DNA of 64,000 bases. Origin: Diphasiastrum complanatum. Its lineage: Eukaryota; Streptophyta; Lycopodiopsida; Lycopodiales; Lycopodiaceae. This document shows, piece by piece, positions 34,853 through 46,636 of this stretch; the first letter of the stretch is position 1; each line of letters begins with the position of its first letter. The stretch covers positions 79,124,527 to 79,188,526 of the forward strand of contig CM055092.1 in assembly GCA_029204225.1 (NCBI GenBank), in the 5' to 3' direction. The notes under the pieces were generated by a model. That model searched no databases, was not told where the DNA came from, and was given only the letters and a program-made list of their open reading frames with translations. The translations under genes were made by a program, and so were the position numbers.

Positions 34853-37493
34853 TGGCATAGCTTCAAGACCATACTCAGTTGGAATTGATGACAGCTTCGC
34901 AAAGAATCATAAATGAGGATAAATAATACTGCTCCCTCTCTCCAAAACTGTTGAGTGGGTTCACTTTACTTGTGATTTACTCAATTCGCAACTATGTCCT
35001 TGAATCTGTCTTTTATCAATGAGCTTGTTGCCGATACTGCATCTCTGTAGCATAACAACATGATCTCACAATTCATTTTAATATCCTTCGGCACTTCTGA
35101 TATACTTTTGAGGTTGAAGGTCTAGTCTTTTACAAGTAACATTCTAACAATCAATCACATGCATATTATCATAACTATGAATACGGCCAACCTTTTTACA
35201 TATCATTTTATGATGAAACATACAGCAATAAGTCTAGTTTTCAGTTACCAGGAAAGAATTCAGTAAGGTACACTCCTGAGAAAAAGAGTATAGTAGTAAT
35301 ACATTATAAACAACACTTGTAGCCAGTTTACTTAGCCATTATTTACGTTGTCTAGAACCTCATTGCATTACAACCTTTTTAGCTGTGTCACAATAATTGC
35401 TAAAAGTTGAGGTGTCACTCCTAAGGTGAGTTTGAGCATTAAAATGAACTTTTTTAAATTTTATATTCTTCAATCTGAATTGTAATCTTTTGTATCTTAA
35501 TTTGTGGATAATGCCCTTTCCTTAAGGCAAAGCTGAGTGATATATCAATCACCTTGTTGATTCTATTGATCTAACCAATTTATGTTCATAAGGCAAAATT
35601 TTGAAAGAGATAGGTGAAAATTGTACTTAATGGGGTTCAAAATAAATCTTTTATGAGATTCTTCAAAGTTCCTTCCAAAGATGCTATTTAATGTATGCCA
35701 TTGATTAACCACAAGACCTCATAAGAGGCTACTATGCGCTCCAAAAAAGTGTTGATCAGCAACTAGAAAATTACTCCAACAAAACAGCATCGATGTATTG
35801 CCTAATATACAGCTACATTGAATTATGTTGTAAAGCGCCACAAATTATTCAGAACTTATTTCTATTTATTTGCCCTTATAAGTCTAGGCCTCCAAGAGAG
35901 GAACAAATGTCTTCACCAAGTAGCTCCTAGCAATTTATCTTTAATAAAATGTTTTTCAAATTATCTCATTTCTTTTCAATAAACTTAAGATTTCATGAGA
36001 CAATACGAATGTTGAAGGTCCTTTCCATCCTAGTTGTTGCTCCAATATTTTGCTAAAAATGGCGATTATCTATTTGCAATAAAACGTAACAATTCAACAT
36101 GTGAAAGTATTGCTCTTTTATGTTTTTATCTTTCATTAGTTTCAAGTATTTATAAAATATCTTTGGAGAAATATGTGATTGATATTTGTTTGCAAATGAC
36201 CTCAAGTTCTCGAATAATGTTTTTGATAAGTAAACTAGACCAATTCAAAAATGATGAAAGTTGACCCTTCATGTGAAATGTTAGATAGTAAAATCAATTA
36301 GGTAGATAGTTATTCAAGTGTATGAATTTCCAACAACCAACATCAATATGCAAAATTAAGATCGTTAATATGAAACTGGACATGTAGCTTGTTTGAGGTA
36401 ATATTATCAAGCTTAATGTTTGGCATGTGATTGAATGGATAGTAGAGTTTTGGGAAGAACTCCTTAGCCTTGTCAAGTTTCTATCACAAAAATTTTCAAC
36501 CATTCCAACAACTTATTGGATTTCTCAAGTTTGAGGAATGTGATAAGGATGTTGACATGGATTTTAATTGAAATTCATATCACCACTTTTGCTTATTCCT
36601 CTAAACTCCTAGAGTGCAAAGGAGATAAACCTGAATTAAGGTTCATGTCATGTACTTTTCATTCAAGTATACGAGGTGAAGCAATATTTTAGCGTGTATG
36701 TCTCTAGATAGCAATCTCCATTGTTGGGGATCCACTGAGTAGATCTGAAGTTATTTGTGTAGAGAGTGGCCAAGTTTCATTGAGATGCAAGTGGCTCCAG
36801 AATCAAGAGTTCTTGCCAAGAAGCTTATCATTGGAGTTCTACTTTGGTAATTTGTAGTAAATATTGTGTCTAACTTTGAGCAAGTGCAATATCTTATGTA
36901 GTGATCTTCTTTGGGCATATAGAAAAATTCAAGTCTTTGATGTTTTTTTAGCAAGAACAACATCTTATCTCCTCTCAGATCTTTTGATATTTTGGCTCTC
37001 CTGTTATTGTGTCTCATTCTACATGACATAATGGTTGTTCACCTAGAAAGCCATGAACTTCCATCAATTTCATGGTTGTTTAAAATAGATCATTGTTTAT
37101 CTTGAATATATGGTAAATTTTAATAGGCTAATGATGCAACCATTGCCAAGAAAGACCACAATTCGTATTGACATATAAAAAAAGATGTAAGGCAAGTATG
37201 TGGATCGAAAGATTTTTGTGAAAAGCCAATTAATTACATAGCATTTTGTTTAGCATGTGTGCATTGACAATGACCTCAATGTAAATAGATCGAATATGAA
37301 TGATCCAAAGAAAATGGTAGGGTAACTTTACAAAGAATCTAATTTTTATGTGATCCAAATTTAGTAAGGCTTTACATTATGATGTTGTAAGATTTTTAAT
37401 TATTGAACATTATCGAAATGTAGCTAGCTCAACTACTTAATCAATAATTTACTTTGATATTGATATACATAAAGGATGTTCTTTCAAGGTAAC
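34853..37493. other. AT-rich stretch without recognised features
   Basis: STIG1 3' flank (AATAAT-type signals near 34920) followed by AT-rich DNA. Short open frames (36034-36264 +, 36294-36503 -, 36751-37029 -) show no family motif. No repeats of note. Ends at the LTR starting 37494. Confidence 0.5.
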
Positions 37494-38178
<685 letters not shown>

Positions 38179-39009
38179 ATAACTAAGTATTTTCCTCCAT
38201 AATTCTCTTGATGTTCCTAACATAAATGGTCTAGGTGGTAACCAAACTTTGTTGCTTTTATGTAATTAAGGATCAAATTCCACTATCTTGTAATGTGTTT
38301 TTATAGTAAAGGTTTTTTGTTTCATCCAAAATAGTTCAAAGTAAGTAAGATAGCTCAAAAATATTAGACTCATTAGTATCTTTAAATTAGTTAGTTTTCA
38401 TATTTCTTTTTTAAGATGTTGTCATTGAATGATAACAATGATCATGTCTAAAGATTTACATGATGACATAATATTAAATTTGTATAAGACCTAATGGCAA
38501 TATTAAATGTAGAATCAAGAAATCATTTTTTCAATATTAGTAAAAACCAAAGGGTCACTTTTATTGTCTAGAAAAGATGAAGAAGAGTTAGCAATTTGTT
38601 GAAAGCATTAGATTGAGATTTTTTTATTATAAGAAAATACAAGACAAAGCAAAAATGATGTGGTTATTACTACAATTGAAGCTGAATAAAATTGAAGCAT
38701 TAGTAACAATTCCAATGTAGTTAATTATGTTTTAGATTGATCTTCAATAACATGTTAATTTAGATTGATCTTCGATAACATATTAATTTGTGAGTAAATA
38801 ACAATCTAGTGTGCATGGTTACTTTCATAACTTAGTATACTCCATGTTGTACACAACAACAAATCACTACCATTTGCCATGCCATGCTAGGATTTAGTTG
38901 GTTTCTTTATATATTGCATGTGTGGCATAGCCATGTGGCTGTGCCATGTCCACTACTCCGATAGCACTTAACCACTAGAAATGAGAACCCATAATTCCAT
39001 CTTTTTTTC

Positions 39010-39040
<31 letters not shown>

Positions 39041-39420
39041 GGGGGGGGGGGGGGGGGTTTGACATGGCTTAGCCATGCATGCTTGTGTCACACCTACATT
39101 TTTTGCAAACTAGATTAGTCCATATATATAAATTGTGGTAGTACCATAACCACATGTGGTAGTGACACACATAATTTCTTTAAAGATAAAATTCTTGGAA
39201 AATTGACACTCGTAGTAATACTGAGAATGCATTTAAAAAAAAAAGGCCACACATGGCAAATGCCCAAGTTGGTAGATTTAAGTTATCTAAATAAAAACTC
39301 GCATTGCCACGTGGTAATGCCATTTATAGCCTAATTTTTTTTATATCATTTACCAAGTTGTAAGTTGAGTTTTTCATCACACCCAAATGTGCGATGTCCA
39401 TCAGCTCTCCAACCTAGAAA
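38179..39420. other. AT-rich stretch with a (T)n(G)n run
   Basis: Holds a tandem 29-base duplication (TTTAGATTGATCTTCAATAA and TTTAGATTGATCTTCGATAA near 38731-38790) and, at about 39003-39058, a T run followed by a long G run interrupted once by A. No coding evidence. The G run could form a quadruplex or be an assembly-error site. Confidence 0.5.
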
Positions 39421-39596
39421 TGGCTCTCAAAGCTTCACACCTTGTCCATTTTGTGTTTGTAGTGTCCCGATTCCATCATGAATCGCCCCTATAAGTCCCG
39501 TCTCATCTCAAGACCCTTGATGATCACCCTGTCATAATGCAGTCCTATCCCTATTAGGTATCCCAGTGTCATCCATGATCACAAAGGTCTGAGCAT

Positions 39597-40085
39597 CTAC
39601 CTTATAGTGCCCCATATGTATTCTCCCAAGCTAGTTCCAAAGCTGCTCCTGTGAATGATTTCAAACCATTCCCTAAGAATACACTGAGATGCAAACTCCA
39701 AAGTCACCATCAAGTCCCTCACATATCGTGCATGCCAATATTCCTCCAAATGAGCCTGTGAGATCTTCCCTGGCCCAAACCATACAATCTTCACCATGTC
39801 ATTACTGTAATCTGCATCTCTGATGCAATATTGATACGGAAAATTGACTTGACTTATCCAAATTAGCAGTTGGAGTGTATTCCCATGATGAAAAACGTGA
39901 TACACTGCTCCACAACTACAATGACTTGATTTGGAATGACTTACCAACTGCAAAATCTGCAAAACATCACACTTACCACTCGCCAAGAGCATCCAAGGTG
40001 TGATCACTAACCCGTTCTCATCTCCCGCATGTCTCACACACGGTTTGTCCAATGCAGGCTTGTTATCCTGCCCAATGGCTTCCAA
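39597..40085 (-). CDS. Unrecognised open frame (162 codons)
   Basis: Longest frame in a less AT-rich block (39400-40700) that contrasts with its flanks. The translation has mixed composition with W, C and H residues (for example C-S-C-G-A-V-Y-H near the middle and W-H-A-R-Y in the C-terminal third), but no motif that I recognise. No obvious promoter or introns. It may be an exon of a larger gene, a transposon-borne fragment, or chance. The plus-strand exons at 40776-41597 lie on the opposite strand. Confidence 0.25.
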   Translation of the reverse strand: MEAIGQDNKPALDKPCVRHAGDENGLVITPWMLLASGKCDVLQILQLVSHSKSSHCSCGAVYHVFHHGNTLQLLIWISQVNFPYQYCIRDADYSNDMVKIVWFGPGKISQAHLEEYWHARYVRDLMVTLEFASQCILREWFEIIHRSSFGTSLGEYIWGTIR

Positions 40086-40775
40086 CTGGCACCACCATGC
40101 ACTTCAATCATCAGTGACTGCTAGAATGTATGTACCTCCAAGCTAGTCCCAATCTCCCCCATGAAAAATAAATTTCCAAGTCATAAATGCGTGTGTCAAT
40201 GCAGTATCACCCAACTCGACACTGCCACTACCGATCATTGCTTGTGAGGGCGTTCTCCCAAATGTCACCCGATATTGGTTAGTTCTAACTCCACAAGTTG
40301 AACCTGATCACAAGAATTTTTCACCCGTAACTAGCATACCATGCCCACCTCTCACCTGTGCTTGCTTGCCCTCTCCAAATTGTCGCCAATGATGAGTAAT
40401 CATGATGCCAAATTGCACTTTTATCGCCAAAACTAGCTTTCTCCACTCAATTCCACTATCAGTCACTCCCATACCGCATTTACTACTCCCAAACACCCTA
40501 TTACCATGTTAGAAGTAAGCAATAATGATTTTGAAGCAATGTACCACCCTTTAGCAAGTTTCACCAGCCAAAAATTGCCCCAAATTTGGCCCAACGGTAC
40601 CCAAATGGTGAATGTAGCCCATCAGAACACCTGCACTCTGCTCACTGGAATGGTGATAAAAACTCCCGAAATGCATTTCTCCCTAGCTTGCTGATGTCAC
40701 TATGTCTGCTGGCTCTTGACAACTAGTTTTAGGGGTCAATTTGGCCCAAGAATGGCCAAAAAAGGTGCTCTCTAG

Positions 40776-41597
40776 CCAAAGATAGGTGAGTATGTACTCT
40801 GGAAAGGGCAACTTAGTAGGAAAGGTGGGCTGAGTGAGTGGAAAGCGAAGTACTGTCCATGGTGGATCGACTTCAAAGAAGGTGAGTGTCATGTATCTGA
40901 GACTTCTCAATACCAATTACACAAGAAAGGGAGGCTGGTCATTGAGGATGACGATGATATCATTGCCACCCAAATGGCTTCAAAATCGTTGCTTGCTAAT
41001 GGACCCAAAAAGGTGTCTTCTCTGGTCGAGAAAAAAGGCAAGAAGAAGATTGAATATGCTATTCGGAACGAGGACGTAAGTTTTCTTCTATTTTAATAAT
41101 GTGCAATTGGACCCCTATTTTTCAACTGTGATGGTTAGGCGTCATTTGTAAATTTGAGTTTGATTGTTTGCATTGAATTTTGTTAGGTTTCTGTGGCTTT
41201 CACTCCTACAAAACGAAGAAGGGAAGAATATGAATTTGTAAGAGTTGACACATTAAATGTGAAATCACAAGTCAACTCTTCTGTGGAAGTGATTGTGGCT
41301 AATGTGAATTCCATCCGAGAAGGCCTTTCTCCTCAATCACAAGTCAACTCTTCTGTGGAAGTGATTGTGGCTGATGTGAATTCCATCCAAGAAGGGCTTT
41401 CTCACGAGGAGAACATGGAAGAGTACCATGCCATAAAACATTTCATGGAGAGCAACAGTGCTTTTTGGAGGGTAAGAAAGCAAAAGACCACCACATACAA
41501 TGCTGATCTTGTGCTTATTGATTTGCCTTCTAGGTATTTGTCTGATGGTGTTGTGGGTAGTGAGTCCACATGGAACAGTGATCTGATGAGACTTTGA
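40776..41597 (+). CDS. Spliced gene of unknown family with internal 24-residue duplication
   Basis: Two exons join in phase 0: 40776-41075 (acceptor CTCTCTAG, donor GAC/GTAAGT) and 41187-41597 (acceptor TTTTGTTAG). Exon 1 reads through W-W-I-D-F-K-E-G, an acidic E-D-D-D-D run and a lysine-rich E-K-K-G-K-K-K. Exon 2 starts V-S-V-A-F-T-P-T-K-R-R-R and contains two copies of S-Q-V-N-S-S-V-E-V-I-V-A-x-V-N-S-I, each 24 residues (72 bases). The mixed acidic/basic stretches suggest a nuclear or DNA-associated protein, but that is only inference. The start codon lies upstream of 40776 and was not found, so the model is 5' partial. Another exon-like piece at about 41766-41880 may follow by splicing before the stop at 41597. 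Confidence 0.45.
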
Positions 41598-41765
41598 AAG
41601 CAAGCCTAGATATTTCCATGGTTGTTCTTGATGATAGTGGTTGGGTGGCCCTCATTAGTCCACCAACACACAGAGCATTTCAATCGTGTTTTTTTTTTTG
41701 TTTTACTTATTTGATATCTTCTATAACTTCCGTGTGATTTAATGATTTGCCCTGTTATGATTAAT

Positions 41766-41880
41766 CCATGGCCAGAGGGCAATGGAAAAAACAAACAAAG
41801 AGAATCCAAGGGCACAGAGGCCGGAAAAGAAGTGCATGTTTATTGATGATGAGGCCTTCGTTGTTTCAGACAAAGATTAG
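41766..41880 (+). CDS. Possible terminal exon of the same unknown gene
   Basis: After an ATCCATGGCCAG acceptor-like site there is an open frame rich in K, E, P and D ending F-V-V-S-D-K-D and TAG at 41878. Its composition fits the acidic/lysine-rich exon 1 of the 40776-41597 gene. The donor that would join it was not identified. Confidence 0.3.
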
Positions 41881-42279
41881 AGTTTTTATATATTTTTGTT
41901 GTGGGCAATAGCTGTAGTACGGCTTCAATGTTACTTTTGGGCATACGACAGCTAGTTTTACATTCATACTACACATGAGGAGTACTTTTTGCATCTAGTT
42001 ATGGCGTCATGTTTTGAAAAAGGTGTTTTCTATTTATGAGATTCATTTTGTTGTGTTTAGTTGCTTGTCAAGTTCCATGCGTGTCTTGGTCAAGTTATTG
42101 GTAGTGGCTCAACATATTGATTATTTGTCGGTAGTGCTTTTGTTTTTTGCATGTGTATGTGTGCCTGGAGTATTTAAGGTAGATGCAATCATATGTTACT
42201 GCAATATGTTTGTCAGATTTTCAAATTCTCCACTTTGACTATCTATGTGAAGTATTTCAACTCGAAACAAAAAAATTTG

Positions 42280-42720
42280 CTTTCGAAGTTTGGGGGATTG
42301 TAGACTCCCTTATCAGACTTTCCAAGGACCAGGGTCACATTTTTTGGGGTTCTAAAGGCCATAGAATGGATAGTTAGGGGAACAGTCTATATCTTCTAAG
42401 GACTATTTTTGGGGGACTATAGAGGCCCTGATCTAACTTTCCAAGGGCTACGGTCACATTTTGCGGGTTTCCTAAGGCCATAGGATGGATAGTCAATGGA
42501 AAAGTATTAAGAACTATGGTTGGATTTTTTGGCCTACTAAGAAAAAGTCCATATGTTTAAGAACTGTGGTTAGGTTTTTTGGCCTAGTTAGGGGCAAAGT
42601 CCAGATGTTTTAAGGATTGTGGTCAGGTTTTTCGGCCCAGTAAGGGAAAAGTCCATATGTTTTAAGAACTGTAGTTGGATTTTCAAGACTTCTAAAGGAG
42701 TTTGGAGGACCGTAAAGGCT
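42280..42720. repeat. ~60-bp degenerate tandem repeat
   Basis: Units of the type AAGAACTGTGGTTAGGTTTT, TTGGCCTAGTAAGG and AAAGTCCATATGTTT repeat with a period of about 60 bases between 42490 and 42700; older, more diverged copies (CCAAGGACCAGGGTCACATT) lie at 42320-42480. Confidence 0.6.
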
Positions 42721-42929
42721 CTGGTCCAGACTTTCCAAGTGCCAAAGTCGCATATTTGCATTTTTCGGGACAGTTTGCGGGATGTCTAAGGGTAGAGTCC
42801 AAATCTCTAAAGATAGGTCAGACTTTTCAGACCTCTAGAGGTAGTAATGAGATCTCTAAAGACAGAAGGGTCACATTTTTCTCTAAAGATAGAAGGACCC
42901 ACAAATGATTATTTTCTAGAGATAGAAGG

Positions 42930-43880
42930 ACCCACAAATGAATGAATGCCTATCTCTGTACTATAATCCCCACCCTAACCTAGCGTAGCATAGCTTCATT
43001 TTGGTAGCACACCATGTGCTATGAAAATCTATGACCCATGTCAGAAGGAAACTCGCAAAACTCACAAGTGATTTACTTGCAATTTCTCAAAACCCACATG
43101 TAGCATGCACCACAAATTGTAGAAAAAGCAATCATGGTAAAGGTACTATAATGATTTTGCTAAAACTATACTAAACATATCAAGTGATAAAAATCAATTC
43201 AAGAAACCTAATTTCCAATCACATCCTCTTGTGAATTTACATTCTATGTCTGATAAAATTTGTCCCTCAACTTTTGCATTTTTTAGTGTGTCATGCATCC
43301 ACTCAAAGGTGCATTGATTAGGTAATGCATCAATGTCATGGGAAGTTGAAGCTTAACAACTATGTCATTGGTACCAATGTCAAAGTACAGTACTTTGGAC
43401 CTTAAATGAGCCTAATAATGACTCACAAGAGGGATTGCTTAATTGATCATTGATCATTGTGAAGATCCAACCCCACACGCGTGGTATGACCTTCAGTATG
43501 GCCTGTAGACCGGAAAAATAGCTAACACTTAGATTTCATTTAAATCCAAAAAGAAACAAAGTACATAGTGGTAGAAGCCGAGATAGCCACTAAGCTCTCA
43601 AAACGGTTTTTTGAAATACGAAGTTTTTTTAAAGCTTTCATATATTCTTCCAAAAAAATGAATATATTGCAAATTGGTAAGTTTGATTAAAGTCGTGAGT
43701 TTATTATCATTGTGCTTGGAGTGCACATGGCCAGTGATACTAACTTCTTAAACTAAGTGCACCATTAGATGTGTCCAAGATATTCTGCTCCCTATAGAAA
43801 GAGAGCACGTGGATGGGACCGGGGGGGGTGGATGGGACCGGGGCCGAGTCATAAGAAATTTGTGCATGTGTGTGAGTGAG
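42930..43880. other. Stretch without recognised features
   Basis: AT-rich; a short direct repeat (GGTGGATGGGACCGGGG / GGATGGGACCGGGG) near 43812-43845. Nothing coding supported before the copia integrase at 43889. Confidence 0.5.
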
Positions 43881-43888
43881 AGCAAAGT

Positions 43889-45748
43889 GTGCATGAAAAT
43901 ATCGATGATTTTTTTCGACGAACCACTGTTATGTTCATAAAAAACAAATCAAAAGCATGTCGTGGTTTCAAAAATTCAAACATCTATCTGAAACTCAAAC
44001 AAGAAGGAAGATCAAAGCTACTCACAGGTTTAGGGGGGGAATTCATCTCAAATGTTATGAATGACTTTTTAAACGAATTTGGAATTCAAAGACACTCTTC
44101 AAGCTATAGTCCTCAACAGAATGAATCAGTTGAACAAAAGAATCGGACTCTTGTCGAGTCAGCAAAATCCATGTTATTTGTTGCTAATCTTTTGAACAAG
44201 TTTTGGGTAGAGGAAATTGCAATAGCCTGCGATGCTTAAAATTGTTGCAGTACCAAGGTCGTGTATACCAGAACCCCTGAGGAGGTTTTTCAGGCACAAA
44301 ACCACTCATAGATCATCTAAGAGTTTACAGATGTGTTTGCTATGCTCAATTTCCATCAGAACTAAGGAAGAAATTTGAAGAAAAAGTACAACTCAGATGG
44401 CTCAATATCAAAATGGAAGGCAAAACCCATAGTCAACAATTACACGAAGACCTTAAGTCCTATTGTCATACTTGTATCTATTCGAACCTTGTTGGCAATT
44501 GCAACAACAGAAGACCTCAAAGTACATCAGATAGATGTACAAACTACATTTCTGAATGGTTTTATCGACGAAGATATTTATATGCGAAAACCTGAAGGTT
44601 ACACTATCGAAGGTCTAGAAGATCGAGTAGATTCACAAAGCTCTTTATGGGCTCAAGCAGGCACCTCGAGCTTGGTCTGAACGAATCAAAGATTATCTAT
44701 TACAAAATAACTTTTATTCAAATGTTGTTGACTCAAAGGTCTAAATCAAATATGATGGTCCAAGTTACATAATTATTGCACTTTATGTAGATTGTATGCC
44801 TCTAAGCAATTCTATTTCTTTGTTGGAGATTACCAAGTCAAATTTTTTTCAAAAGAATGTCACATGACAGATCTTGGACTAGTTTATAATTATTTACTTG
44901 GAATTCAAATCTTTCGAGATAAAATCAAGAAGAAATTATTTCTGAGCCAACAAAGGTATTTACAAAACATTCTTGAGAAATTCGGAATGCTCAAATAAAA
45001 GCCAATTGATTCACCAATGGATCCAAGACTTAAACTTACTAGAGATATGTGTCCTTTGACACGAACTGACATGAAAAATTATTGATACCACTCATTAATT
45101 GACTCATTGATGTATGTAATGGTGTGCTCCGGACCTGATCTGGCATACACAGTTAGCACACTCTCACAATTCATTTCGAATCCAGGAATCCAACATTGGA
45201 AAGCACTCAAAACAGTGATGAAGTATATTGGAGAACCAAGTTCTCTGTTATTCTGATAATTATGCTATAATAGCATTGTGTCTATTTGGCTATTCTGATT
45301 TGAATTGGAGAAATACTCTGGTTATTGTTTCTATTTATCTCTTCTACAGAAGTTTCTTAGAATAGCAAAAACTAGAAATCAATCTCATTGTCCTCAACTG
45401 AAGCTGACTATGTAGCAGCAACAAAAGCTACTAAAGAAGCCATCTGGTTGAGACTTCTTCTATAGGATCTAAACTTCAAACAGAACAAACCAACTACCAT
45501 CTATTGCCATAATATCAAATGCATTCAACTTACTCTCAATCCTAGATTTCATACTAACATATCGAAATTCAATTATATTTTTTCAAGAGAAAGTACATTC
45601 AAAACATGTAGAGCTGATTTATTGTTCGACGAATAGTATGGTAGCTAATATCTTTAGTAAGGCTTTGCCTAAGGACAAGCATATTTTGTTTAAGAAAAAT
45701 GTTAAATCTGAAATCATCTAAAGTGTTTGAATTCAAATTAAGGGGGAG
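43889..45748 (+). pseudogene. Decayed Ty1/copia integrase-RT-RNase H
   Basis: Integrase core end at 43889-44239 with G-L-G-G-E-F (where an S-D-N-G-G-E-F motif is expected, so the catalytic Asp is lost), Y-S-P-Q-Q-N near 44108 and a catalytic-Glu region Q-N-E-S-V-E-Q-K-N-R. Reverse transcriptase pieces: H-Q-I-D-V-Q-T-T-F-L-N-G near 44526-44562, then M-R-K-P-E-G-Y. Active-site region L-Y-V-D near 44785, followed by a deletion. RT end/connection at 44792-44998 (L-G-I-Q-I, L-S-Q-Q-R-Y). RNase H start S-S-T-E-A-D-Y-V-A-A near 45390-45420. Several stops and gaps. Ends at the polypurine tract TTAAGGGGGAG at 45738-45748. Confidence 0.85.
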
Positions 45749-46636
45749 TGTTGGAATTTTGATTCCACTTCAAATCCCATTTGATCTAGTTGCCTTCATA
45801 TACATTACCATCTATTCCTTTTAGGTATCCACGACATAGTCCCAGACTTGATTATTTACTCGAAAACCTGTTGCAAATGAAGAACCTATAAAAATACACG
45901 CAAGTTTGAGATAGGTTCATGACACTACACAAAGTCAATCAAATAAGTCAAAGGAATGCCAAAGAGTCACCTCTCGTGAGATTCGGATCTATTCGATAGT
46001 CGACAATCCTTTGATAGTCGACAATCTCAATAGTCGACACATGAACTCGACAATTTTCAAAAGACGTTCGAGCCCAACAACTACACTTCACATCTAAGGA
46101 CATATAGAGATATGCACAGACAAGCATCAGATTAGATGTATAAAACAATTAGATCAGATGAATCACATCAGTAATGTATCTGCTGAGATGCCTAGGACTA
46201 TCGTCTAGTTCTAAACTATTCTTCTAGGCTTGTAAACTGACAAGTAGATTTCCTTACATCAATCTCATGTGCATTCATGCAATTCTGAAATACTCTACAT
46301 TCTTCAATGATTGTATAATATGTGAATGAATATTGTTGTTTCTACTTTTGAGAGTGAATTGTTTACTCCATATTCATCTTGTGTCTTATCAGCTGAGTCG
46401 AAGTGCAGAATTACGCCTTTCCTTGATGCCTTAATAAACCTGTAAACTATGGTTGTCTAAGACACCTATTGAATCATCAAATAATTGATTGATTCTATTG
46501 TGATAGATGATTCTAAACACGGTGCTCTTTAATTAGTCTTCTGCAATGCAAATTAGCATGGTAGTTTGAGAGTGTCGTTCGACACCTCGAACTATTGCCC
46601 ACCACCTATTGCACCCCAATACTAGATACCACAACA
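45749..46636 (+). mobile_element. 3' LTR of the copia relic
   Basis: Starts TGTTGGAATTTTGATTCC immediately after the AAGGGGGAG polypurine tract, a standard copia junction. The right end is taken as GATACCACAACA (ending 46636), giving TGTTG/CAACA termini and 888 bases, but this boundary is not confirmed by a target duplication or a second LTR. Contains TCGACAATCC / TAGTCGACAATC short repeats at 45995-46040. Confidence 0.55.

Noticed and set aside
34573-34916. Overlapping open frames on both strands within the STIG1 gene
   Set aside because: Shadows of the STIG1 frame; they lack a signal peptide and the cysteine pattern.
39003-39058. T run plus G run as a functional quadruplex or regulatory site
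   Set aside because: Long homopolymers are also typical assembly or sequencing errors; no gene nearby supports a function. The same applies to 57277-57296 and 32273-32284.
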